Below are positions 32,750 to 40,705 of a stretch of DNA of 40,743 nt, one piece after another; the first letter of the stretch is position 1, and each line of letters opens with the position of its first letter. The notes under the pieces were generated by a model. It was given only the letters and a program-made list of their open reading frames with translations. It searched no databases and was not told where the DNA came from. Source of the DNA: Aneurinibacillus danicus (lineage in GTDB: Bacteria; Bacillota; Bacilli; Aneurinibacillales; Aneurinibacillaceae); assembly GCF_007991215.1 (NCBI RefSeq), contig NZ_BJXX01000078.1, positions 1 to 40,743 of the forward strand, read 5' to 3'. A program made the translations under genes and the position numbers.

Positions 32750-33484
32750 ATGCTGGAACTGTGGGATGTAAGCCGGGTATTTGAGAACGGGAATACGGCT
32801 TTTCGTGAAATCACATTTACCGCGCAAAAAGGAGAAATTATCGGTGTGCTTGGCACAAGTGGTTGCGGCAAGAGTTCGCTGCTCCGCGTGATTGCCGGGC
32901 TTGATCAGGCCAGTACAGGACGCCTGGTGTTGAACGGAAGTGAAGGAGAAGAAATAAGCAAAAAGGTCGGTGTTATTTTTCAGGAACCCCGTCTTATGCC
33001 GTGGCTTTCTGTTATTGAAAACGTAGCTTTCGGTTTAAAAGGCAGAGAGGCAGAAAAAAAAGAAAAAGCCAGCCGCTTTATAAAGCTGGTCGGCCTCGAG
33101 GGATTTGAAAATCATTATCCGCGCCAGCTCTCAGGCGGGATGGCGCAGCGAGTAGCCATTGCACGTTCGCTTGTTACACGGCCAGAAATCCTGCTGCTGG
33201 ATGAACCATTTAGTGCGCTTGATGCGTTTACGAAAATGCAGTTACAAGATTTACTGCTTAAGGTTTGGGAAGACTGTGGTTCAACGATGATTATGGTCAC
33301 ACATGATATCGATGAGGCATTGTATTTGTGCGATCGCTTGCTTGTCATGCGCGGACAGCCTGGTGTCCTTTCATGTGTGGTTGATATTACACAGCTCAGG
33401 CCACGAACCCGCGGCAATGCGGAACTGGCAAGGCAGAAGCAGCAAATACTCGACATTCTGGATATTACCGGGAAAGCGGGATAA
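32750..33484 (+). CDS. ABC transporter ATPase, SsuB-like
   Basis: 244 residues. Walker A G-T-S-G-C-G-K-S-S (35-43), Q-loop V-I-F-Q-E-P-R-L-M-P-W, signature L-S-G-G-M-A-Q-R, Walker B L-L-L-D-E-P-F-S-A-L-D, H-loop T-H-D-I-D-E-A. The sulfonate/nitrate/taurine importer type. 15 bases after the permease, strong GGGGGAGG site. All importer parts are therefore present and intact. Confidence 0.92.
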   Translation: MLELWDVSRVFENGNTAFREITFTAQKGEIIGVLGTSGCGKSSLLRVIAGLDQASTGRLVLNGSEGEEISKKVGVIFQEPRLMPWLSVIENVAFGLKGREAEKKEKASRFIKLVGLEGFENHYPRQLSGGMAQRVAIARSLVTRPEILLLDEPFSALDAFTKMQLQDLLLKVWEDCGSTMIMVTHDIDEALYLCDRLLVMRGQPGVLSCVVDITQLRPRTRGNAELARQKQQILDILDITGKAG

Positions 33485-33515
33485 ACAATGTAGTAAAGAT
33501 GGAGGGGGAACAAAA

Positions 33516-34586
33516 ATGAAATACGGCTTTTGGCTTCCAATTTTCGGAGGATGGTTACGGAATGTGGAGGATGAAAACATGCCGCCAACTTTTGAGTATG
33601 CAAAACAAGTGATTCAGTCGGCAGAGCAATGGGGATATGACACTACCTTAATCGCAGAACTGTACTTAAATGATATTAAAGGACCCGAACATGATTCGTT
33701 AGAGGCCTGGTCAACCGCAGCGGCTCTGGCAGCCGTAACAGAAAAAATTGAAATTTTGACCGCGATTCGACCTGGGTTCCATAACCCTGCTGTAATAGCA
33801 AAAATGGCAGCAAATATTGATCAGATTAGTAAAGGAAGGTTCACCTTAAATATTGTGTCCGCCTGGTGGGAAGAAGAGGCCCGTCAGTATGGAGGCGTTT
33901 TTACTGAGCATGATGATCGGTATGAGCGTACCAAAGAGTTCGTTGATATATTAAAAGGGCTGTGGACGGAGGATACCTTTACCTATAAAGGAAAGTACTA
34001 TGATATTAAAAACGCCAGGCTGGCACCAAAACCTGCTCAAGCTCTTACGTTATATGCCGGTGGAGAAAGTGAACGAGGAAAGCAGGTTATTTCTTCGATA
34101 TGCGACTCGTATGTTATGCATGGAGGGACAGTAGAAGAAATTAAGGAGAAAATTCAGGATATGAAAAACCGCCGGAAAGCAGCGGGAAAAGAACCTTTTT
34201 CAACGTTTGGAATGGCCGCCTTTGTTATCTGCCGGGATACGGAGGAAGAAGCGTTAGCCGAACTTCAGGTGATTACCGATGTAAAGGAGTCAAGCGGGTA
34301 TGCGGGATATGATGATTTCATCAGCAAGTCGCAACTTGAGCGGCAAATTCAGCTGTATGACTACTCTGTCTCCAATCGTGGGCTGCGCCCTCATTTAATC
34401 GGAACACCCGAACAAATCGCAGACAAAATTCTGGCTTATGAAAAAGAGGGGCTTACTCTTTTGCTGCTGCAATTCTCGCCGCAGCTTGAGGAGATGGAAC
34501 GTTTTGCGAAACAGGTTATACCGTTGGTGGAGGAAAAGCGCAAGCATTCCCGGGTCTACTTAGCGCCTGCAAACAGTAACCATTAA
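33516..34586 (+). CDS. Flavin-dependent monooxygenase (luciferase-like), sulfonate-type
   Basis: 356 residues, bacterial-luciferase-like TIM barrel using reduced FMN. It begins M-K-Y-G-F-W-L-P-I-F-G-G-W-L and carries the usual G-R-F-T-L-N-I-V-S-A-W-W (about 108-119) and E-H-D-D-R-Y-E-R-T-K-E-F segments of the SsuD/SfnG/NtaA branch. It probably oxidatively releases sulfite or a sulfinate from the imported compound. I start at ATG 33516 with GGAGGGGG seven bases upstream. 31 bases after the ATPase gene and 23 before the ATP-grasp gene, in one operon. No FMN reductase gene is in the window. Confidence 0.86.
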   Translation: MKYGFWLPIFGGWLRNVEDENMPPTFEYAKQVIQSAEQWGYDTTLIAELYLNDIKGPEHDSLEAWSTAAALAAVTEKIEILTAIRPGFHNPAVIAKMAANIDQISKGRFTLNIVSAWWEEEARQYGGVFTEHDDRYERTKEFVDILKGLWTEDTFTYKGKYYDIKNARLAPKPAQALTLYAGGESERGKQVISSICDSYVMHGGTVEEIKEKIQDMKNRRKAAGKEPFSTFGMAAFVICRDTEEEALAELQVITDVKESSGYAGYDDFISKSQLERQIQLYDYSVSNRGLRPHLIGTPEQIADKILAYEKEGLTLLLLQFSPQLEEMERFAKQVIPLVEEKRKHSRVYLAPANSNH

Positions 34587-34609
34587 GAAAGTAAAGGAGC
34601 ATACCGTGC

Positions 34610-35569
34610 ATGAGTAAAATTTACATTATCCACGAAAATAGTGAATGGACTGTACATTTAACCAAACGTTTAGAAGAACGGAATCTCCCCTACGAGGAAT
34701 GGTTTTTGGATGAAGGAACGGTTGATCTGTCAACTGTCCCTCCAGACGGTATTTTTTACAGCCGTATGAGCGCTTCCGCTCATACGCGCGATCACCGCTA
34801 TGCTCCGGAACTGGCGCAAGCTGTACTGCTGTGGCTGGAAAGTCATGGTCGAAAGGTTTTTAACGGAAGTCGTGCGCTGCAGCTTGAGCTTAGTAAAGCT
34901 GCTCAATATGCAGCACTTAGCGCGCTGGGTATTCGGACACCAAGAACCCTTGCAGCAGTTGGGAAAGACCAAATTATCGAAGCGGCTTCTTCATTGGAAG
35001 GGCGCTCTTTTATCACGAAACACAACCGTGCGGGAAAGGGACTGGGCGTCCAGCTCTTCCACTCTCTTGAAGCGTTGCAGACGTATGTGTACGGGCCAGC
35101 TTTTGAGGAGCCGGTAGATGGAATTACATTGGTCCAAGAGTATATCAAGTCGCCGGAAAACTATATTACGCGTTGTGAGTTTGTAGGGGGCAAGTTTCTT
35201 TATGCGGTCCGTGTGGATACTTCGGAAGGCTTTGAATTGTGCCCGGCAGATGCCTGCCAGATTGGAGACTTGTTTTGCCCTGTAGGTGAAGAAGTGTACA
35301 ATAAACCTAAATTCCAGATTATTGAAGGGTTTACAAACCCGATTATCCAAAAATATGAACAGTTTCTGAGCACAAATCATATTCAGGTAGCCGGTATTGA
35401 GTTTATTCAAAATGAGGACGGGGACATCTTCACCTACGATGTAAATACAAACACGAATTACAACACCGATGCAGAGGCGAGGGTAGGAATATACGGAATG
35501 ATGGAAGTGGCTGCTTTTTTAGGAAACAGATTAGAAGAATTAAATACGTCCACCGTATCTTACAGTTAA
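34610..35569 (+). CDS. ATP-grasp ligase (RimK-like)
   Basis: 319 residues. ATP-grasp features: S-K-A-A-Q-Y-A-A-L-S-A-L-G-I-R-T-P-R-T (about 104-122), the glycine loop F-I-T-K-H-N-R-A-G-K-G-L-G-V (about 139-152), V-Q-E-Y-I and the Mg site A-G-I-E-F-I...Y-D-V-N-T-N-T-N-Y-N (about 262-285). Family members join a carboxylate to an amine through an acyl phosphate, e.g. Glu addition. It is the last gene of the SsuABC-like operon, so it may act on the transported compound or a product. It is not a standard member of ssu operons. A 23-base gap with AAAGGAG links it to the monooxygenase gene. Confidence 0.8.
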   Translation: MSKIYIIHENSEWTVHLTKRLEERNLPYEEWFLDEGTVDLSTVPPDGIFYSRMSASAHTRDHRYAPELAQAVLLWLESHGRKVFNGSRALQLELSKAAQYAALSALGIRTPRTLAAVGKDQIIEAASSLEGRSFITKHNRAGKGLGVQLFHSLEALQTYVYGPAFEEPVDGITLVQEYIKSPENYITRCEFVGGKFLYAVRVDTSEGFELCPADACQIGDLFCPVGEEVYNKPKFQIIEGFTNPIIQKYEQFLSTNHIQVAGIEFIQNEDGDIFTYDVNTNTNYNTDAEARVGIYGMMEVAAFLGNRLEELNTSTVSYS

Positions 35570-35587
35570 AAAAGAGAAAAATCTCAC

Positions 35588-35616
35588 TTGACCAATAGGA
35601 ATAATTTTATTAATAT
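35588..35616 (+). promoter_or_regulatory. Sigma-A promoter of the sfnG-type operon
   Basis: TTGACC (35588-35593), 17 bases, TAATAT (35611-35616), only 18 bases after the ATP-grasp stop codon, with no terminator between. Confidence 0.75.
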
Positions 35617-35639
35617 ATAGAACAAGAAAGGTAAAAGGA

Positions 35640-35714
35640 AATACTTTCCGACTGGTCAACCGGAGGATTCTGATTGTCTTAGCACTTTTGTTAAGATAGG
35701 CAGGGTCCTTTTTT
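35640..35714 (+). promoter_or_regulatory. Attenuator leader 2 with shared hairpin motif
   Basis: TCC (35647-35649), GA, CTGG (35652-35655), TCAA, CCGG (35660-35663), A, GGA (35665-35667). The GGA begins the terminator 5' arm GGATTCTG (35665-35672), which pairs with CAGGGTCC (35701-35708) through G-U pairs; an inner TCTTA/TAAGA helix and six T complete it. Same architecture as leaders 1 and 3. Confidence 0.75.
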
Positions 35715-35748
35715 GTTGCCGGCGCACTACTAAAGAGGAGGAATGAAA

Positions 35749-36825
35749 ATGAGTTTACAGTTTGCTTACTGGGCACCGAACGTAAGCGGAGGATTGGTCA
35801 TTTCGAAAATCCCACAAAAAACAGGATGGTCTTTTGAAGACAACAAAAGATACGCACAGCTTGCTGAAGAATTAGGATTTGATTTTGTCCTGCTTCAAAC
35901 CCGCTTTCTCGCCAGTTACGGAGCTGAAAATCAATTGGAAGCCAGCGCCGTGGCAGCAGGATTGGCAAGCGTCACCAAAAAGCTAAAGATTATTACTGCT
36001 GTACTTCCCGGTTTGTGGCATCCAGGCGTTACCGCCAAAATTATTTCAACTATCGATCACATCAGCAATGGGCGTGCAGCCATAAATATTGTAAGCGGCT
36101 GGTTTAAAGGTGAGTTTCACGGATATGGAGTACCCTGGCTTGATCACGATGAACGCTATCGGCAGTCAGAGGAATTTATTCAGGTTATTCGCGACTTATG
36201 GACGAAAGAGACGACGGATTACAAAGGGGATTTTTACCGAATTAACAAAGCGCCTTTAAAGCCCAAACCGATTAATCAGCCGCTGATTTTCCAGGGAGGA
36301 AACTCTAGGGCCGCAAAAGAAATGGCCGGGCGTGTTTCAGACGTTTATTTTATGAATGGAAACTCACTGGAAAATTTAAAGCGGCAAATCGATGAGGTCA
36401 GCGCATTAGCGGCACTACAAGGACGTACGGTGAAGTTTGGTGTAAACGGCTTTGTCATTGTCCGAGAAACCGAGGAAGAAGCAAAACGCGTCTTAAAAAG
36501 CATTATTGCCTACGCTGATGAAGAGGCGGTTGAAGGCTTCCGAAGCCAGGTAAAATTCGCAGGCAAATCCTCACCAGAAGGAGAAGGAATGTGGGAAAAT
36601 TCATCGTTTGATGACTTAGTTCAATACAATGATGGTTTCCGCACGGGGTTAATCGGAATAGCCGAACAGGTCGCAGATCGGATTATCGAATTGAAAAAAA
36701 TCGGAATCGACATTGTACTGACAGGATTTTTACACTATGATGAGGATTTGCAGGCATTCGGTGAGCAGGTTATTCCGCTTGTACGCCAAAAAGAAGAACA
36801 AATAAAAGTAGCAGGAGTAGTATAG
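35749..36825 (+). CDS. sfnG: FMNH2-dependent dimethylsulfone monooxygenase (SfnG-like)
   Basis: 358 residues, SfnG length. The opening F-A-Y-W-A-P-N-V-S-G-G-L-V-I-S-K-I and the F-V-L-L-Q-T-R-F-L-A-S-Y-G-A segment are characteristic of SfnG, which cleaves dimethylsulfone to methanesulfinate and formaldehyde. The luciferase-like G-R-A-A-I-N-I-V-S-G-W-F and D-H-D-E-R-Y-R-Q-S-E motifs are present. The start is ATG 35749 because AGGAGG (35736-35741) is seven bases away; the ATG at 35743 is only one base from it. First gene behind attenuator leader 2. The exact substrate is by homology. Confidence 0.88.
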   Translation: MSLQFAYWAPNVSGGLVISKIPQKTGWSFEDNKRYAQLAEELGFDFVLLQTRFLASYGAENQLEASAVAAGLASVTKKLKIITAVLPGLWHPGVTAKIISTIDHISNGRAAINIVSGWFKGEFHGYGVPWLDHDERYRQSEEFIQVIRDLWTKETTDYKGDFYRINKAPLKPKPINQPLIFQGGNSRAAKEMAGRVSDVYFMNGNSLENLKRQIDEVSALAALQGRTVKFGVNGFVIVRETEEEAKRVLKSIIAYADEEAVEGFRSQVKFAGKSSPEGEGMWENSSFDDLVQYNDGFRTGLIGIAEQVADRIIELKKIGIDIVLTGFLHYDEDLQAFGEQVIPLVRQKEEQIKVAGVV

Positions 36826-36942
36826 AGGACTACAACCTGCTCCAACAAATTATAACATACAATACTACCATCATATTACAACGTATTTTCGCAGTCAAAT
36901 AGATAGGGTCTGGAAACTGAACAATATGGAAGGAGTGAAAAT

Positions 36943-38163
36943 ATGTCGTTAGCCACATTAGAAGCAACGCGCTTTAATCGTGAATCTAAAAAATTTTACG
37001 AAGAAATCCGGGCGCAAATCCAGCAAATTGTTGAAGAGGTCATTCAGCCAAACGCTGACCGAATTGACCGGGAAGGAATTTTTCCACGGGAGAATCTGGA
37101 GGCTTTAATTAAGGCAGGCTGGGGAAATATACTCGTTCCTAAAAAATATAACGGTCTGGAACTTGATCACGTAGCCTTTGCAATCGTAGCTGAGGAAATC
37201 GGAAAAGCATGCGCCTCGACTGCTTTGGTATACGTGATGCATGTAGGTGCCGTACAAACGATTACTCTGTACGGAAATGATGAACAAAAAGAGCGCTGGT
37301 TGAAACCGATTGAAAATGGATGGATCGGAACTTATTCAACAAGTGAAAAAGCTTCCGGAGGCCACTGGTGGTATAACTTTAGTGAAGCCCGGCGTGATGG
37401 AGATGATTATCTTATTAGCGCGGAAAAATCATTCACAACCAGCGCCGGACAGGCTGATTTTTATGTTCTGCAAACCAAAAGCCCGAATTCGAAAGATGCA
37501 ACCGATATTAGCTTTTTTATCATTGATGGAAAATTGCCGGGCATTGAGGCTAAGCCATGGGAAGCCCTTGGAGTAAAAGGAAATCACAGCGGGCCGATTA
37601 CGTATACGGATGTTAAGGTGAAACGCCGGGATTTACTGGGATATGAAGGGCAGGGGAAAGACCTGTTATTAAACGGGGTATCTCCCATCTATTTGATTGG
37701 ATTAGGTTCTGTTTGGCTGGGCGTAGCACAAAACGCACTGCATAAAGCTGTTGAGTACGCGAAAAATACGATTCATCGTGATTTTAATAATAGCCTGGCA
37801 GACTATCAGGTGATTCGCCAGCAGTTAGCAGAGGCGAAGGTCTTGATTGAAAGTCTAAAGCCATGGCAGCGCGACTTAGCAGAACAGTTGGATATTTTGC
37901 AAGAAGAGGGAAAAGAGCAAGGGGTTCTAAACCTTTCATTAACCGAATACAAAGTACACGCCGCTGAGGTAGCCAATCAATCAGCCAAAATTGCCTTAGA
38001 TGTTAGCGGTGGTTATGGGTATAAAAAAGGCACGATTGAACGCCTTTTCCGTGATGCACGCGCTGGTATCGCTATGGGACCATCCAATAATATCGCACGC
38101 GAATGGATTGGGAAAAATCTTGTTGGTCTTCCGCTAGAAATGTGGATAAAAGGCGGGGAATGA
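36943..38163 (+). CDS. Acyl-CoA dehydrogenase-fold flavoprotein (SfnB/DszC-like)
   Basis: 406 residues with the three-part acyl-CoA dehydrogenase fold (helical 1-130, beta 131-245, helical 246-406). T-Y-S-T-S-E-K-A-S-G-G and V-S-G-G-Y-G-Y-K-K-G-T-I-E-R-L-F-R-D-A are clear family motifs. The catalytic-Glu loop (usually Y-E-G-T) reads A-M-G-P-S-N-N (377-383), so the dehydrogenase base is missing. This fits the SfnB/DszC/SoxC flavin monooxygenase branch acting on sulfur compounds. AAGGAGTG precedes the ATG. 117 bases after sfnG without a terminator; a strong terminator follows it. Confidence 0.82.
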   Translation: MSLATLEATRFNRESKKFYEEIRAQIQQIVEEVIQPNADRIDREGIFPRENLEALIKAGWGNILVPKKYNGLELDHVAFAIVAEEIGKACASTALVYVMHVGAVQTITLYGNDEQKERWLKPIENGWIGTYSTSEKASGGHWWYNFSEARRDGDDYLISAEKSFTTSAGQADFYVLQTKSPNSKDATDISFFIIDGKLPGIEAKPWEALGVKGNHSGPITYTDVKVKRRDLLGYEGQGKDLLLNGVSPIYLIGLGSVWLGVAQNALHKAVEYAKNTIHRDFNNSLADYQVIRQQLAEAKVLIESLKPWQRDLAEQLDILQEEGKEQGVLNLSLTEYKVHAAEVANQSAKIALDVSGGYGYKKGTIERLFRDARAGIAMGPSNNIAREWIGKNLVGLPLEMWIKGGE

Positions 38164-38179
38164 AAAACAGGAACGAAAT

Positions 38180-38217
38180 AAGAACCGGCTTTCTTGGCAG
38201 CCGGTTCTTTATATTTT
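38180..38217 (+). terminator. Intrinsic terminator
   Basis: AAGAACCGGCT (38180-38190) pairs with AGCCGGTTCTT (38199-38209), then a T-rich tail. It closes the sfnG operon and faces the end of the M20 gene. Confidence 0.88.
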
Positions 38218-38239
38218 TATACACGTAAATCCTTATCCA

Positions 38240-39409
38240 TTATCGGTTGCCGCCCAATTTATTGAGCGCCTCCTCTGCCAGTACAGCAAAGAAATGAGCG
38301 CTGCTTTGTAAAGCGCGTTCATCCACTGTAAAAGCAGGGTGATGCCATTCTTTTGTACCTGATGTGCCCATAAATACGAAGGAACCGGGGATTTTCTCCT
38401 GATAGAATGCAAAGTCCTCTCCGGCTGGAGAAGGTGCGGGCTTCACGACTTCCAATCCTGCTTTTTGTGCCACTTGAATAGACAACTTCGTTAGTTCTTC
38501 ATCATTTTGAACGGATGGAGGACCTGCATACCAGTGCAGACTAACATTTGCTCCGTATGCAGCAGCCACCCCTTCAATTACACGCCGAATATGCGCCGGG
38601 ATTTGTTTCCGCACCTCCTCCTGAAAGGTGCGAACCGTTCCTTCCAGCACGGCTTTGGACGGAATTACATTCCATGTACTTCCGCTGTGCATGCTGGAAA
38701 CACTCACGACGGCATTATGCAGAGAGCTAATATTCCTACTTACAATGGTCTGCAGTGCGGTGACGATATGAGCCGCTGTTACAATCGGATCAATTCCGTT
38801 ATCCGGGACCGCAGCATGTGTACCAACACCTTCCACTTCAATTTTAAATCCATCCACGCTCGCCATTAATGCCCCTGGTTTAATCCCAATTGTCCCCACA
38901 GGGAGATCAGGCTTATTGTGCATACCAAAAACAGCCTGCACACCTTCAAGCGCCCCGCTTTTGATGACCTGGAGCGCTCCTCCTCCGTTTTCTTCGGCGG
39001 GTTGAAAAATAAACCGTACGGTTCCGTTCAATGTTTCTTCTTTTTGTTTTACTAAATAAGCTGCGCCTAAAATAGAAGCGGTATGAAAATCATGGCCGCA
39101 TGCGTGCATTTTCCCCGGTACCTTTGAGGCGAATGGCAGGTCGGTTTCTTCTTGGATCGGCAAAGCATCAATATCGGCTCGAAACGCAATGGTCGGTCCG
39201 TCCCCTTTTCCTTTCACTTCGGCAATGACCCCTGTTTCCAAAGGAAAATCGAGTATCGCAATCCCGGCTTCTTCTAGCCAGGCGCGAATCGCTGCGGATG
39301 TTTCGAATTCTTCGTTAGACAGCTCAGGATTTTGGTGCAAATGACGGCGAATCATGATTAATTTTTGCTCGAAATTCGTAACAATACGGTCTACAGCTGC
39401 CTGTGCCAT
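38240..39409 (-). CDS. M20 family amidohydrolase (deacylase, SndB/YtnL/YxeP-like)
   Basis: 389 residues, M20D amidohydrolase length. Metal and catalytic motifs: R-A-D-I-D-A-L-P-I-Q-E (about 76-86), M-H-A-C-G-H-D-F-H-T (about 102-111), Q-P-A-E-E-N-G-G-G (about 137-145), and H-H-P-A-F near the C-terminus. These enzymes remove acyl groups from amino acids. The pairing with a flavin monooxygenase matches B. subtilis sulfur loci where an M20 enzyme deacetylates N-acetylated S-modified cysteine. 34 bases after the monooxygenase gene in one operon. Hippurate- or IAA-conjugate-type hydrolysis is the alternative. Confidence 0.85.
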   Translation of the reverse strand: MAQAAVDRIVTNFEQKLIMIRRHLHQNPELSNEEFETSAAIRAWLEEAGIAILDFPLETGVIAEVKGKGDGPTIAFRADIDALPIQEETDLPFASKVPGKMHACGHDFHTASILGAAYLVKQKEETLNGTVRFIFQPAEENGGGALQVIKSGALEGVQAVFGMHNKPDLPVGTIGIKPGALMASVDGFKIEVEGVGTHAAVPDNGIDPIVTAAHIVTALQTIVSRNISSLHNAVVSVSSMHSGSTWNVIPSKAVLEGTVRTFQEEVRKQIPAHIRRVIEGVAAAYGANVSLHWYAGPPSVQNDEELTKLSIQVAQKAGLEVVKPAPSPAGEDFAFYQEKIPGSFVFMGTSGTKEWHHPAFTVDERALQSSAHFFAVLAEEALNKLGGNR

Positions 39410-39443
39410 ATCCCTTCACCATCCTTTTGTATAGTATATACCA

Positions 39444-40463
39444 TTATGATGTATGGACGACATTTGCGAACGCTTCTTTCAACAACTCAAACGAACGGAG
39501 CCTTTTTTGAAAATTTCTGACAGGGGTTAGGATGATTACTTCTTCGAGATCGTACGCTTCCTGCATCTCTATTAATTTCGTATATACCGTTTCTTTTGAA
39601 CCGTGGAGGACGCTCGATTCTGTTATTTCAATGCTGTATGGTTCGTTAGAGCGTTGCCCGTATTCTTCTGCTTTGGCAGCGCTTGTAACGGTTAAAGTTT
39701 TGCCATTTTCAAAATGAATTTTAACGGTTTTAGCTTCGGCAGCTAATTGCGCGGCTTCTTCATCCGTATCCGCGACAATAGCAAAAAGAGAAAGGATGGC
39801 CTGCGGTTGAGCGGCTTTTTTCGGATTGAACTGTTTGCGGTATGCTTCAAATGCTTCAGAGATGGCCGAACGGTCACTGCTTAAAAACTGCGCAAATACG
39901 TACGGAACCCCGAGCCTGGCTGCCAGCTGCGCGCTGGAAACACTTCTTCCGAGGAAGTAAATGTCCGCTGGCTGTGGAGGAATCGGACTGGCCTGCAGGT
40001 CGTGAAGAGGATGGTCTTCCGGTAGCGTTCCGCGGATAAAGTGGTCTAATTCAATTATTTTCTCCGCAAGAGGTTTTGTTTCGGTTGCATAGTCCTGCTG
40101 CAGTGCCCGTGTGGAGAGCGGGAGACCCCCCGGCGCTCCGCCAATTCCGAGATCGATGCGGCCGGGTGCGAGAGAGGCAAGAACATTAAAATTTTCTGCT
40201 ACTTTATACGGGCTGTAATGCTGGAGCATCACCCCGCCTGAACCTACCCGGATTCGTTTGGTATTGGCTGCTACATACGAAACCAGCACCTCCGGAGACG
40301 AGCCGGCTACTTTATCCGAATCATGATGCTCTGAAACCCAGAAACGGTGATAGCCGAGCTCATCGGCTTTTTTGGCCAGCTCAACCGTGTGGTGAAGCGC
40401 TTCGACCGCAGTTTCCCCTTCGTCGATGTAACTTTGATCTAAAATGCTTAACTTCAACGTCAT
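39444..40463 (-). CDS. Luciferase-like flavin monooxygenase, MsnO/YtmO (CmoO)-like
   Basis: 339 residues from the chosen ATG. The start L-S-I-L-D-Q-S-Y-I-D-E-G and W-V-S-E-H-H-D, V-G-S-G-G-V-M-L-Q-H-Y-S-P-Y-K-V-A-E and P-G-R-I-D-L-G-I-G-G-A-P-G-G are typical of the MsnO/YtmO branch of flavin-dependent oxidoreductases. B. subtilis relatives work in breakdown of S-modified cysteines. GGGAGG lies eight bases before ATG 40463; the frame extends to 40505 but bypasses that site. Co-transcribed with the M20 gene and divergent from attenuator leader 3. Confidence 0.84.
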   Translation of the reverse strand: MTLKLSILDQSYIDEGETAVEALHHTVELAKKADELGYHRFWVSEHHDSDKVAGSSPEVLVSYVAANTKRIRVGSGGVMLQHYSPYKVAENFNVLASLAPGRIDLGIGGAPGGLPLSTRALQQDYATETKPLAEKIIELDHFIRGTLPEDHPLHDLQASPIPPQPADIYFLGRSVSSAQLAARLGVPYVFAQFLSSDRSAISEAFEAYRKQFNPKKAAQPQAILSLFAIVADTDEEAAQLAAEAKTVKIHFENGKTLTVTSAAKAEEYGQRSNEPYSIEITESSVLHGSKETVYTKLIEMQEAYDLEEVIILTPVRNFQKRLRSFELLKEAFANVVHTS

Positions 40464-40576
40464 TGTGGCTTCCTCCCGTCTTTTGATTAAATTTAAACAA
40501 AACACATTGTTATAGTATGGATTATTTTATCAAACTTCGCAATATAAAAAAAGCATAATTTTTCCTTAAAACATAG

Positions 40577-40605
40577 TTGACTTATATGTTTAATATAAAT
40601 ATAAT
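40577..40605 (+). promoter_or_regulatory. Sigma-A promoter reading out of the window
   Basis: TTGACT (40577-40582), 17 bases, TATAAT (40600-40605), a near-consensus promoter on the plus strand. The gene it serves must lie beyond 40743. Confidence 0.8.
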
Positions 40606-40656
40606 CAGTACTATACATCGATGAACGATTCGATTTCGTACAAAAACATAATCCCA

Positions 40657-40705
40657 GGCTGATTGGACCACCAAAAGCCCCTATTTGTATAAATAGGGGC
40701 TTTTT
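40657..40705 (+). promoter_or_regulatory. Attenuator leader 3 with shared hairpin motif
   Basis: GGCT (40657-40660), GA, TTGG (40663-40666), ACCA, CCAA (40671-40674), A, AGCC (40676-40679). The AGCC is also the start of the terminator arm AGCCCCTATTT (40676-40686), which pairs perfectly with AAATAGGGGCT (40691-40701), then T5. This is the clearest of the three leaders. Confidence 0.8.
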
